Source: Halomonas sp. THAF5a
GTDB lineage: Bacteria; Pseudomonadota; Gammaproteobacteria; Pseudomonadales; Halomonadaceae
Assembly: GCF_009363755.1 (NCBI RefSeq)
Contig: NZ_CP045417.1
Span: 2,046,001-2,110,000, forward strand
Direction: 5' to 3'
Length of the DNA stretch: 64,000 nucleotides
Shown here: piece by piece, positions 56,943-64,000 of the stretch
How positions within the stretch are numbered: the first letter of the stretch is position 1
Layout of the letters: each line of letters begins with the position of its first letter
The notes under the pieces: generated by a model
The model's input: only the letters and a program-made list of their open reading frames with translations
The model's database searches: none
Told to the model about the DNA's origin: nothing
Translations under genes and position numbers: made by a program

Positions 56943-57336
56943 CAGTCACGACAGCGCCAGGCGGCCAGCAGACTCACCGCGGCCAGGGCCAGCAGCCCGG
57001 CGGCGCCGACACCGAGGATCTCGACGAGGCGATGGAACCCCCCCGGGGCCTCGTGGGGGCGGAAGGTCATGCTGTCAGTCACGACAGCGCAAGGCGGCCA
57101 GCAGACTCACCGCGGCCAGGGCCAGCAGCCCGGCGGCGCCGACACCGAGGATCTCGACGAGGCGATGGCCTCCCCGGGGCCTCGTGGGGGCGGAAGGTCA
57201 TGCTGTCAGTCACGACAGCGCCAGGCGGCCAGCAGACTCACCGCGGCCAGGGCCAGCAGCCCGGCGGCGCCGACACCGAGGATCTCGACGAGGCGATGGA
57301 ACCCCCCCGGGGCCTCGTGGGGGCGGAAGGTCATGC
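56943..57336. repeat. Tandem triplication of the 3' end of the membrane-protein gene
   Basis: Three direct copies: 56943-57075 (133 bp), 57076-57206 (131 bp) and 57207-57336. The third is the genuine 3' end of the minus-strand gene. Copies 1 and 3 are identical over about 130 bp. Copy 2 has a C-to-A change and a two-base-shorter variant of the C-run. Each copy contains an ATG and a stop on the minus strand. Copy 1 (56942-57070) would encode an intact 42-residue version of the tail starting MTFRPHEAPGG, whereas copy 2 is shifted out of frame. Confidence 0.93.
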
Positions 57337-57733
57337 CGTACTCTGCCAGGCGGCTGCCACCGTAGAGCAGCAGGGCCAGGAGCCCCAGCGGCAGCGACGA
57401 GCGCCGCCGGGCCAGCCAGCGGGTCAGCCGCCAGGGCTCGGACGGGGCCTTGGCGGTTCGGCCACGACTCGAGGCCTTGGTCGGGGCCTTGTTCGAGGCC
57501 TTGCTCGAGGTCTTGGGGGCCGGCTTGGGAGAGGCCTTGGCGCGATTCGCCGTCCGTCGCGCCGGCTGCCGAGACGCTCTGCCGCCCCCACCGGGCAGCC
57601 GGCGGGCCAGCCAGCGCCCGGTGACGACCAGCCCCCAGCCCAGGGTGAAGCAGACCGAGAGCGCGAGCGCCCCCATCACCAGCAAGTATGTCATTGCGAT
57701 CGATGTCCGAGTGAGCTCTTCAGGGGGCGCCAT
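57206..57733 (-). CDS. Small membrane protein with a Lys/Ala/Pro-rich linker
   Basis: A 175-residue protein that I do not recognise. There is a membrane helix near the N-terminus (YLLVMGALALSVCFTLGWGL) and a basic Lys/Ala/Ser/Pro linker at about 50-98. Two further helices follow, the last being GVGAAGLLALAAVSLLAAW, ending WRCRD. The final 43 codons form the unit that is repeated twice downstream. The start is unclear: ATG 57733 or ATG 57694 (MTYLLVMG); neither has a strong ribosome-binding site. Confidence 0.65.
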   Translation of the reverse strand: MAPPEELTRTSIAMTYLLVMGALALSVCFTLGWGLVVTGRWLARRLPGGGGRASRQPARRTANRAKASPKPAPKTSSKASNKAPTKASSRGRTAKAPSEPWRLTRWLARRRSSLPLGLLALLLYGGSRLAEYGMTFRPHEAPGGFHRLVEILGVGAAGLLALAAVSLLAAWRCRD

Positions 57734-57770
57734 CTTGCCAAATTCTCGCCGTCCTGTGGGGCGACATCGC

Positions 57771-58556
57771 TCAGGGCACGACGATCACCGGGATCGGCAG
57801 CCGCGCCAGCAGGTCGGGGTCCTGCTCGGCCAGCCGCGCGAGCCGCGGGCGATGCAGCAGCAGTGCCCCGCTGGTCGTGCGCCGCAGCCGCGCCTCGAGC
57901 TCCCGGGCATCGGTCTCCTCGAGGACCTCCACGCCATCGAACAGCCGCGCCAGGAGGTCGGGGACCTCCGGGGCGGCGGGCGGATCGCGCAGGGTGCGCA
58001 GCGGCCCGCGCGCCAGCGGCAGCCGCTCGTCCCAGATGACCACCGTGCAGGGCGCCGACAGCATCAGGGCGCGGCTGGTGGAGCCCAGCCGCACGCCCCA
58101 GTGCCCCGAGAAGCCGGCCTTGCCCAGCACCAGCACGTCCCCCGGCCCGGCCAGGGCCTGCGCCTCGCTGACGACCCCGCCGCGACTGACCCTGAGCTCG
58201 TGGCGCAGCTCCCGCCCGGCCACCGCGACCTCCAGCGCCTCGGTGACGCGGCGCGCCTGGCGCGCCTGACCGGCCAGCAGCGCCTCCCGGCTGAGTCGGC
58301 GCACCCGCCCGGAGACCGCCCCGATCTCCCGGGCGAAGGGGAAGCCGGCGCTGCTGACGAGCTCCTGGTCCTCGACGAACAGCGCCACCAGCTCCGCGTG
58401 GCGCGCCGCCGCGAGCTCCACCGCGGCGCCGAGGGCGGCCAGGCTGTGACGCGAGGCGTCGAGCAGGGTCAGGACCCGCACGACTCGGACATCTCTGCCG
58501 GACGCCCCGGCGCCCGGGGCGTCGCCCGGTGGCGGTTCCAGCCGGTCAGGAGGCAT
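57771..58556 (-). CDS. Universal stress protein-like protein
   Basis: A 261-residue protein of the UspA superfamily. The N-terminal half follows the Usp fold (VVRVLTLLDASRHSLAALGA, LVALFVED, and GKAGFSGHWGVRLGSTSRAL near the nucleotide-binding glycine region). The C-terminal half is a weaker second Usp-like region ending PIPVIVVP. The ATP-binding consensus is partly degenerate. ATG 58556 follows GAGGAGG; an in-frame GTG lies three codons earlier. It overlaps the end of the Lon-like protease gene by 11 bp, so the two are coupled. Confidence 0.75.
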   Translation of the reverse strand: MPPDRLEPPPGDAPGAGASGRDVRVVRVLTLLDASRHSLAALGAAVELAAARHAELVALFVEDQELVSSAGFPFAREIGAVSGRVRRLSREALLAGQARQARRVTEALEVAVAGRELRHELRVSRGGVVSEAQALAGPGDVLVLGKAGFSGHWGVRLGSTSRALMLSAPCTVVIWDERLPLARGPLRTLRDPPAAPEVPDLLARLFDGVEVLEETDARELEARLRRTTSGALLLHRPRLARLAEQDPDLLARLPIPVIVVP

Positions 58557-60972
58557 CACCGTCACCCTCCTCGTCGCTGTCGTTGCCGGTCGCGCCGTCG
58601 GCGGGGCCGTGCTCCGCCCGGCGAGCCTGCTTCACCGCCTCGCGGAACTGCGCGAGGCGCTCGGCCACCCGCGCCTCGAGGCTGCCCTCGGGGAAGCGAC
58701 CCTCGGCGTCGGCCTCGCCGATGGGCAGCCCGGTCAGCAGCGACAGGGCCTCGTCCACCCGGGAGATCGCGAAGACCCGGAACTGCCCCCGCTCGATGGC
58801 CTCGCGCACCTCGCCCTTGAGCATCAGGTGCTCGACGTTGGTGCGCGGCAGGATCACCGCCTGCCCCGAGAGTGGGCCGCGCGAGCGGCAGACGTCGAAG
58901 AACCCCTCGATCTTCTCGTTGACGCCGCCCACCGCCTGGACCCGGCCCTGCTGGTCGATGGAGCCGGTCACGGCGAAGGCCTGGTCGAGCCCCACTCCCG
59001 CGATGGCCGAGACCAGGGCGCAGGCCTCGGCCACCGAGGCGCTGTCGCCCTCGACGCCGCCGTAGGACTGCTCGAAGGCGAGGCTCGCCGAGAGCGACAG
59101 CGGCTCGAGGGCGGCGTAGCGGCTGGCCAGGTAGCGGGAGAGGATCATCACCGCCTTGGCATGGATCCGCCCCCCGGTGCGCGCCTCGCGCTCGATGTCG
59201 ACCACCCGGCCCTCGCCGGGTCGCGCCGTGGCGGTGATGCGCGAGGGCTGGCCGAAGGCCATCTCGCCGAGCTGCACGACCGACAGGCCGTTGACCTGGC
59301 CGACCACCCGCCCCTCGGTGGCGACCATCAGGGTGCCGCGGGTGAAGAGCTCGTGGCTACGCTCGCGCAGGCGCCCCGCCCGCCACAGCTGCTGGGCCAC
59401 CGCCCGCTCGACGTGGCCCCGGCCGATCACCCGGTCCCCCGCCTCGCCGGCCCAGTGATCGGCCTCCAGCAGCAGGTCGTGGAGGTCGCGGTGGCGCGCC
59501 GAGAGCTTGCGCTGGTCGTCGGCCAGGCGGCTGGCGCGCTCGACCACCGCCGCCACGCCCTCCCGATCCAGGGGCCGCAGCGCCGCGGTGCGCGCCAGGG
59601 TCGCCACCATGCGGGCGTAGAAGGCCTCGTGCTCGGGGTCACGATCGAACGCGTCCTCGAGGTCGGCCTGCACCTTGAAGAGCTCCAGGAACTCCGGGTC
59701 GTGCTCGCAGAGCAGGTAGTAGAGCAGCCGTTCGCCGAGCAGCACGATCTTGACGTCCAGGGGGATCGGCTGCGGCTCCAGGGTCACGGTGCTGATCAGG
59801 CCGTAGGCCTGCTCGAGGGACTCGGTGCGAATCTCGCCGGCCCGGAGCACCCGCTTGAGGGTCTCCCAGGCGCCGGGCTGGGTGAGCACGCCGCGCACGT
59901 CGAGCACCAGGTAGCCGCCGTTGGCGCGATGCAGGGCGCCGGGGCGGATCAGCAGGAAATCGGTGACCAGGGTGCCGTTGTGCACCTGGTGCTCGATGCG
60001 CCCCACCAGGTGCTGATGGGTGGGCAGGTCCTGGTGGACCACCGGCGCCCCCTGGGCCTCGGCGTTGTCCACCAGCAGGTTGATCTGGAAGCGGCTGAAC
60101 ACGGCCTCCGCCGGGATATCGGCGTCCTCGTCGGTGAAGGAGTCGGCGTTGAAGAGGATCGCCTCGCGGATCGCCTCGAGGTGGGTGATGACGCCCGACT
60201 GATCGGCGTAACGCTCCTTGAGCTCGTCCAGCGGTGAGCCGATGGCCGATTCGAGCATCTCCGCGTTGAGCTCGTTGGCCTGCTGGCGAAGCTGCTTGGC
60301 GAGGCGCGGCATCTGGCGGATCGCCTGGGTGAGCTGACGCTGCAGTGCCTCGATTTTCTGCTCGATGCGCTGGCGCTCCTCGGGCGGGAGCTTCTCGAAG
60401 GCCTCGGGCGCCATCATCGTGTCGCCATCGGCCGGCGCGAAGGTAAAGCCGTTGGGGGTGGAGAGCAGCAGGATGCCGTGCTCCCGGGCCTCGCGCCGCA
60501 CGGCCTCGACGGCATCGCGCTGGCGCTCGCCCATGGCCTGCTTCAGCTCGTGGAGGCGGTTCTGGTACTCCTCGCTCTCGAAGACCGCGGGGATGGCGCT
60601 GCGCAGCTCCTCGATCAGGCCGTCCAGGTCCTCGCGCAGCGCGCGTCCCATGCCCGCCGGCAGGGCGAGGGCCAGCGGCACGGAGGGGTCCTCGAAGTTG
60701 TAGCGATAGCACCAGTCGCCGGGCGCCGGGCCGCGCTGGGCCTGCTCGGCGAGAAAGCGCCCCACCAGGCTCTCCCGGTCGTGTCCGGGGGTGCCCAGCA
60801 CGAAGAGGTTGAAGCCGTCGCTGCGCATGGCGGTGCCGAAATTCAGCGCGTCCCGGGCCCGTTCGTGCCCGCTCAGCAGGTCCAGCGACTCGAGCTCGCT
60901 GGTGATCTCGAAGGCGAAGGCCTCGGTGGCACAGCGTCGATAGACCTGGGTGACCTCCAGGGGCTCCAGCAT
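58546..60972 (-). CDS. Lon-like ATP-dependent protease (LonB/YcbZ type)
   Basis: An 808-residue protein. The N-terminal AAA region has a degenerate Walker A (LGTPGHDRES in place of GxxGxGKS) and a long coiled insert (about 120-260). The LonB/AAA_32-type middle part is followed by a C-terminal S16 protease domain. The catalytic pair is Ser644 (EGDSASVAEACAL) and Lys687 (GGVNEKIEGFFDVC), 43 residues apart as in Lon. This is the YcbZ/LonH-like group found in gammaproteobacteria. It is preceded by a long purine-rich leader ending in GAGGAGGACGGTC-ATG. The universal stress gene follows with an 11-bp overlap. Confidence 0.88.
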   Translation of the reverse strand: MLEPLEVTQVYRRCATEAFAFEITSELESLDLLSGHERARDALNFGTAMRSDGFNLFVLGTPGHDRESLVGRFLAEQAQRGPAPGDWCYRYNFEDPSVPLALALPAGMGRALREDLDGLIEELRSAIPAVFESEEYQNRLHELKQAMGERQRDAVEAVRREAREHGILLLSTPNGFTFAPADGDTMMAPEAFEKLPPEERQRIEQKIEALQRQLTQAIRQMPRLAKQLRQQANELNAEMLESAIGSPLDELKERYADQSGVITHLEAIREAILFNADSFTDEDADIPAEAVFSRFQINLLVDNAEAQGAPVVHQDLPTHQHLVGRIEHQVHNGTLVTDFLLIRPGALHRANGGYLVLDVRGVLTQPGAWETLKRVLRAGEIRTESLEQAYGLISTVTLEPQPIPLDVKIVLLGERLLYYLLCEHDPEFLELFKVQADLEDAFDRDPEHEAFYARMVATLARTAALRPLDREGVAAVVERASRLADDQRKLSARHRDLHDLLLEADHWAGEAGDRVIGRGHVERAVAQQLWRAGRLRERSHELFTRGTLMVATEGRVVGQVNGLSVVQLGEMAFGQPSRITATARPGEGRVVDIEREARTGGRIHAKAVMILSRYLASRYAALEPLSLSASLAFEQSYGGVEGDSASVAEACALVSAIAGVGLDQAFAVTGSIDQQGRVQAVGGVNEKIEGFFDVCRSRGPLSGQAVILPRTNVEHLMLKGEVREAIERGQFRVFAISRVDEALSLLTGLPIGEADAEGRFPEGSLEARVAERLAQFREAVKQARRAEHGPADGATGNDSDEEGDGDAS

Positions 60973-61030
60973 GACCGTCCTCCTCTCTCCTTATTCTCTC
61001 CCTCTCTCCCTCTCTTCCTCTCTCCCTCTC
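60973..61030 (-). other. Purine-rich leader of the Lon-like gene
   Basis: On the minus strand, almost 50 bases are made of GAGAGGGA-type repeats immediately upstream of the ATG. They contain several Shine-Dalgarno-like GGAG elements. The tract is low-complexity and may slip in replication. Confidence 0.75.
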
Positions 61031-61063
61031 GGCCCTCGAGCGACTCGCCCGTTCGCGGGTCGC

Positions 61064-61247
61064 TCAGCGCAGGATGTCGCGGATCACTTCAAAGATGATG
61101 TCGTTGGTGATATCGACCAGCACGGCATCGGCGCCCACGCGGCGCCACTCGTACCCCTCGTAGTGTGGCAGCTCGCGGCGCGGCGACGAGCGCGAGCCCC
61201 AGGGCAGCGGCGAACGCCAGCGCCGAGGCGTGACCGGTACGTGTCAT
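61064..61247 (-). pseudogene. Frameshifted RcnB-like small exported protein
   Basis: ATG 61247 has a perfect AGGAGG five bases upstream and begins a signal peptide (MTRTGHASALAFAAALGLAL). About 24 codons later the frame stops making sense. In the next frame the sequence reads ELPHYEGYEWRRVG, then ADAVLVDITNDIIFEVIRD, ending at a stop at 61064-61066. That tail resembles the C-terminal part of RcnB/DUF-type periplasmic proteins (YxW-x-RVGxDxVLV). One base in the GC-rich run near 61175 would restore a 60-residue protein. It is either a genuine pseudogene or a sequencing error. Confidence 0.55.
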
Positions 61248-61386
61248 GACGACCTCCTTGAAGAGGAAACGTACTCGCAGTCTAGTCAGACAACGGGCAG
61301 GGCAGGTGCAACAACGGCTTCGTCTTGACGCCAGAACAGGTATCATGGGTATCCGAATCGCTACCCCCCTGCTGGAGATGTTTGAG

Positions 61387-62253
61387 ATGACCTTGCGTAC
61401 GCTGCTCGCTTCCACCGGCCTGCTGCTCGGCGCCGTGAGTCCCCTGGCCCAGGCCGATGCCCTGCGCCTGGGCATCGGCGAGTGGGCCACCGGCCAGGCC
61501 AGCACCTACGTGCTCAAGGCGGTCCTCGAGGACGCCGGACACGAGGTGGAGGTCCGCTCGGTGAGCCTGGCCGCGATCTGGCAGGGGCTCTCCGTCGGCG
61601 AGCTGGACGCCTTCACCGGCGCCTGGCTGCCGGTCACCCAGGCCCCCTACTACGAGGCCGCGGGTGACGCCATCGACGACCTCGGCCCCAACCTCACCGA
61701 TGCCCGCGTCGGCCTGGCCGTGCCCGACTATGCCGAGGCGACCTCGATCGCCGACCTGGCCGCGGCCGGCGATGCCTTCGGCGAGCGTATCCACGGTATC
61801 GATCCGGGCGCCGGCATCATGGCCCTGACCGAGCGGGCCATGGGCGCCTACGGTCTCGATGAGTGGCGCCTGATCGCCGGCAGCGACGCGGCCATGAGCA
61901 AGACCCTGGCGTCCGCGATGGGCCGCCAGGAGCCGATCGTGGTCACCGCCTGGGCCCCGCATCCGGTCTTCTCGTCACGGTCGCTGCGCTATCTGGAGGA
62001 CCCCCAGGGCCTCTACTCCCGGGACGAGCGCATCCACACCGTGACGCGTCAGGGCCTCGCCGAGGAACAGCCGGAAGTCACCGCGATCCTGGATCGCTTC
62101 GCCTGGAGCGCCGACGACGTACAGGGGCTGATGGCCGCCAACCAGGCCAACGGCGACTACGAGGCCAACGCCCGCGCCTGGGTCGAGGCGCACCCGGAGC
62201 TGGTCGCCCGCTGGCTGGGCGAGGCCGAGGGCGACGGCGCCCAGCCCGACTGA
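61387..62253 (+). CDS. Glycine betaine-type ABC transporter substrate-binding protein
   Basis: A 288-residue periplasmic binding protein of the OpuAC family. The signal peptide is MTLRTLLASTGLLLGAVSPL (cut after AQA). The mature part has IGEWATG, AFTGAWLPVTQ, GIDPGAGIM and TAWAPHPVF, which supply the Trp residues that cage quaternary amines. No permease or ATPase gene lies beside it, so it is an orphan partner. The start is the ATG at 61387, with GGAG nine bases upstream; ATG 61378 abuts the site. Confidence 0.9.
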   Translation: MTLRTLLASTGLLLGAVSPLAQADALRLGIGEWATGQASTYVLKAVLEDAGHEVEVRSVSLAAIWQGLSVGELDAFTGAWLPVTQAPYYEAAGDAIDDLGPNLTDARVGLAVPDYAEATSIADLAAAGDAFGERIHGIDPGAGIMALTERAMGAYGLDEWRLIAGSDAAMSKTLASAMGRQEPIVVTAWAPHPVFSSRSLRYLEDPQGLYSRDERIHTVTRQGLAEEQPEVTAILDRFAWSADDVQGLMAANQANGDYEANARAWVEAHPELVARWLGEAEGDGAQPD

Positions 62254-62275
62254 CGCGACGCCAGCCCGGCACTGA

Positions 62276-62310
62276 ACGACGGCGCCCGGCCAGTGGCCGG
62301 GCGCCGTCGT
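62276..62310. terminator. Hairpin between convergent genes
   Basis: A perfect 16-bp stem (ACGACGGCGCCCGGCC/GGCCGGGCGCCGTCGT) with an AGT loop in the 85-bp gap between the binding protein and mocA. It lacks a T-tract; bidirectional termination is likely. Confidence 0.75.
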
Positions 62311-62338
62311 ATCGCAGGGGGTTAGGCCGGGGCCGTCT

Positions 62339-62965
62339 TCAGGGAGAGCGCATCAGGGCCGCGAGGCCCGCCGGCGTGTCGACGTCGCGATGCACGCCGC
62401 CATCGTCGACCTCGATCTCCCGACAGGCCCCGGGATGGTCGAGGATCAGGCCGCGGGCCCCCGCGACGCCGTCCAGCCGGGCCAGGCGCGGCCAGAAGGC
62501 CCGGCCGAAGAGCACCGGATGACCGGCACGGCCGGCATGGCGGGGCCGCACGATGCGCCCCGGCGCGGCGTGTGCCGCCAGGCGCCGACAGGTTGCGGGC
62601 GCGATGGCGGGCATGTCGCCGAGCCATACCGCCGCGGCCTCGATGCCCTCCAGGCCGGGAGCGTCGAGCAGCCGCGTGAAGGCATCGCCGAGGCTCGCCC
62701 CGAGCCCCGCATCGGCCCGCGAGGCGACCAGCAGCCCGGGGGCCCCGGGGCCGGCGTCGAGACCCAGCGTGGCGAGCCCCTCGCCATCCCGCACCACCAG
62801 CAGGCGGCGCGACGACAGGGCCCGGCTCGCCGCGAGGCTCGCCGCCAGCAGGGTGCGGCCATCCGCCAGGCGCGCCAGGCGCTTGTCGGCGGGCCCGAAG
62901 CGGCGCGAGCGCCCCGCCGCCATCACCAGGATGACGACACGCTCGGTATCGGCCGCCGGGGTCAC
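62339..62965 (-). CDS. mocA: MocA/MobA-like molybdopterin nucleotidyltransferase
   Basis: A 208-residue NTP-transferase. It has the N-terminal LVMAAGRSRRFGPADKRLA loop that binds CTP or GTP, followed by VRDGEG, ASLGDAFTRLL, LGDMPAI and GHPVLF. These are typical of MocA, which makes molybdopterin cytosine dinucleotide; MobA-type activity cannot be excluded. It begins in an ATGA overlap with the xdhC-like gene upstream, suggesting a role in maturing a xanthine dehydrogenase family enzyme. Confidence 0.85.
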   Translation of the reverse strand: MTPAADTERVVILVMAAGRSRRFGPADKRLARLADGRTLLAASLAASRALSSRRLLVVRDGEGLATLGLDAGPGAPGLLVASRADAGLGASLGDAFTRLLDAPGLEGIEAAAVWLGDMPAIAPATCRRLAAHAAPGRIVRPRHAGRAGHPVLFGRAFWPRLARLDGVAGARGLILDHPGACREIEVDDGGVHRDVDTPAGLAALMRSP

Positions 62966-63957
62966 AGCGCGTCCCGCCCCTGGCCGCGACGCACCCGCAC
63001 GATATCGGCCATCACCGCCAGGGCGATCTCCGCCGGGGTCTTGCTGCCGAGCCCAAGGCCGATCGGCATCTGGATGCGCGCCAGCTCGGCCTCGGTCAGG
63101 CCGCCGCTGCGCCGCAGGCGTTCGGCCCGGGCCGCCGAGGTCTTCCGCGAGCCCATCACGCCGATGTAGAAGGCCTCGGTGCGGACCGCCTCGATCATCG
63201 CCAGGTCGTCGATGCGCGGGTCGTGGGTCAGCGCCACGACCGCGGTGGCGGCGTGACAGCCGCCACCGGCGATGAAGGCCGAGGGCAGGTTCACCACCCG
63301 CTCCACGCCGGGCACCGTCAGTCCATCCAGCGCCTCGGCACGAGGGTCGCAGAGCATCACCTCGAAGCCGAGGCGCTGGGCGAACTCGGCGCAGGCCTCG
63401 GCCACCGGCGACATGCCCGCCAGCACCAGCCGGGCCACGGGCCCGACACGCAGCCGAACCGTCCCCGCCGCCTCGTCGCCCGCCGGCGGCCAGACCACCC
63501 GATCGCCGAGGCCGCTATCGTCCTCGAGGGTGAGCGCGCCGCTCGCCAGGTCGACCTGGCGAATCCTCGGGCGCTGGCCGGTCAGGGCACGCTCCAGGGC
63601 CGCCAGGTGCGCGAGGGTCGCGGGCCCCGGCTCAAGCCGCTCCACCAGCACCTCGAGGATGCCGCCGCAGGGCAGCGTGACGCGGGGGCCGTTCAGGGCC
63701 TCCTCGGCCTCGCCGTAGCGCACCCGCTGTACCGGCGCCTCGAAGGCGCCCTCGGCCAGACGGTCGAGGAAATCTTCCTCGACGCAGCCGCCGGACAGCG
63801 AGCCGACATGTTCCCCGTCGCGCCGGGCCACCAGCCAGGCCCCCGGCTCCCGAGGCGAGGAGCCGAAGGTCGAGAGCACCGTGCAGAGCCACAGCGTCTC
63901 CCCCGCCCGCGCCCAGGCGAGCGCCTGGCGGATCACCGTCAGATCAAGGTATTGCAT
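62962..63957 (-). CDS. XdhC/CoxI-family protein (second copy)
   Basis: A 331-residue protein with an N-terminal XdhC domain (VLSTFGSSPREPGAWLVA, GSLSGGCVEEDFLDRL) and a C-terminal Rossmann domain (TEAFYIGVMGSRKTSAARAE, LGSKTPAEIALAVMADI). It is a different subtype from the XdhC at 12.6 kb: the CoxI-like GGCVEE cysteine is present, and it is paired with mocA rather than xdhAB. It probably inserts or sulfurates molybdenum cofactor. The start is the ATG at 63957; a GTG four codons upstream is also in frame. Confidence 0.9.
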   Translation of the reverse strand: MQYLDLTVIRQALAWARAGETLWLCTVLSTFGSSPREPGAWLVARRDGEHVGSLSGGCVEEDFLDRLAEGAFEAPVQRVRYGEAEEALNGPRVTLPCGGILEVLVERLEPGPATLAHLAALERALTGQRPRIRQVDLASGALTLEDDSGLGDRVVWPPAGDEAAGTVRLRVGPVARLVLAGMSPVAEACAEFAQRLGFEVMLCDPRAEALDGLTVPGVERVVNLPSAFIAGGGCHAATAVVALTHDPRIDDLAMIEAVRTEAFYIGVMGSRKTSAARAERLRRSGGLTEAELARIQMPIGLGLGSKTPAEIALAVMADIVRVRRGQGRDAL

Positions 63958-64000
63958 GGTAGGTCTCACTCGACAGGCCCCGCCCCGGACCGGCCGGGAC

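Noticed and set aside
61089..61505. Minus-strand open frame of 138 codons
   Set aside because: Its first part is antisense to the binding-protein gene. Only the last part, from ATG 61247, has a ribosome-binding site, and that is annotated as the frameshifted mini-gene.

Overview
Organism. The window is GC-rich (third codon positions are almost all G or C), densely packed, and reads as chromosome of a gammaproteobacterium. The gene set (YchJ, HrpB, PqiABC, a cyanide-insensitive-type cytochrome bd, AcnB, TrhP, QueCED, MiaE, a YcbZ-like Lon protease, and a glycine-betaine-type binding protein) fits a halophilic member of the Halomonadaceae. This is an inference from gene content and protein style, because no rRNA or tRNA gene is present to confirm it. 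Layout, 0-8.4 kb: the 5' end of an RluF-like pseudouridine synthase, ychJ, a type IIA cation P-type ATPase, hrpB, an NCS2 purine permease, and a convergent RutR-like TetR regulator. 8.6-16 kb: a purine catabolism block (xdhA-xdhB-xdhC-guaD, then a convergent adenine/adenosine deaminase). RutR-box-like palindromes lie in front of xdhA and of the permease, suggesting one local regulon for purine uptake and breakdown. 16-23 kb: cydABDC on the minus strand (oxidase plus its assembly ABC exporter), then a Na+/Ca2+ antiporter. 23-36.5 kb, plus strand: pqiABC, rhlE, two uncharacterised genes, a CynX-like MFS carrier, an ABC/FtsX/HlyD exporter trio, asparaginase and a DUF2789 gene. 36.6-41.4 kb: an SRPBCC protein and trhP on the minus strand, diverging from queC-queE-queD-ykgJ. 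queC carries an in-frame 27-bp tandem repeat. 41.4-46.5 kb, minus strand: a 1304-residue BTAD/AAA/TPR regulator, miaE and a DUF1289 gene. 46.6-54.4 kb: acnB, followed by an island of about 4.7 kb. The island is flanked by 114-bp direct repeats containing the last acnB codons and its terminator region. It holds two exported proteins of unknown function and an AT-rich, gene-free stretch, with no integrase or transposase. 54.4-64 kb: an RraA-like gene, a membrane glycerophosphodiesterase, a membrane-protein gene whose 3' end is tandemly triplicated, a universal stress protein, a Lon-like protease, a frameshifted RcnB-like mini-gene, an orphan betaine-type binding protein, and a mocA-xdhC pair. 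The last pair probably serves the xanthine dehydrogenase about 50 kb away. How it works together: much of the window is housekeeping for purine salvage, respiration, envelope maintenance and tRNA modification (TrhP, Que, MiaE). The accessory signals are concentrated at the acnB island and the repeat arrays at 39.4 and 57 kb.
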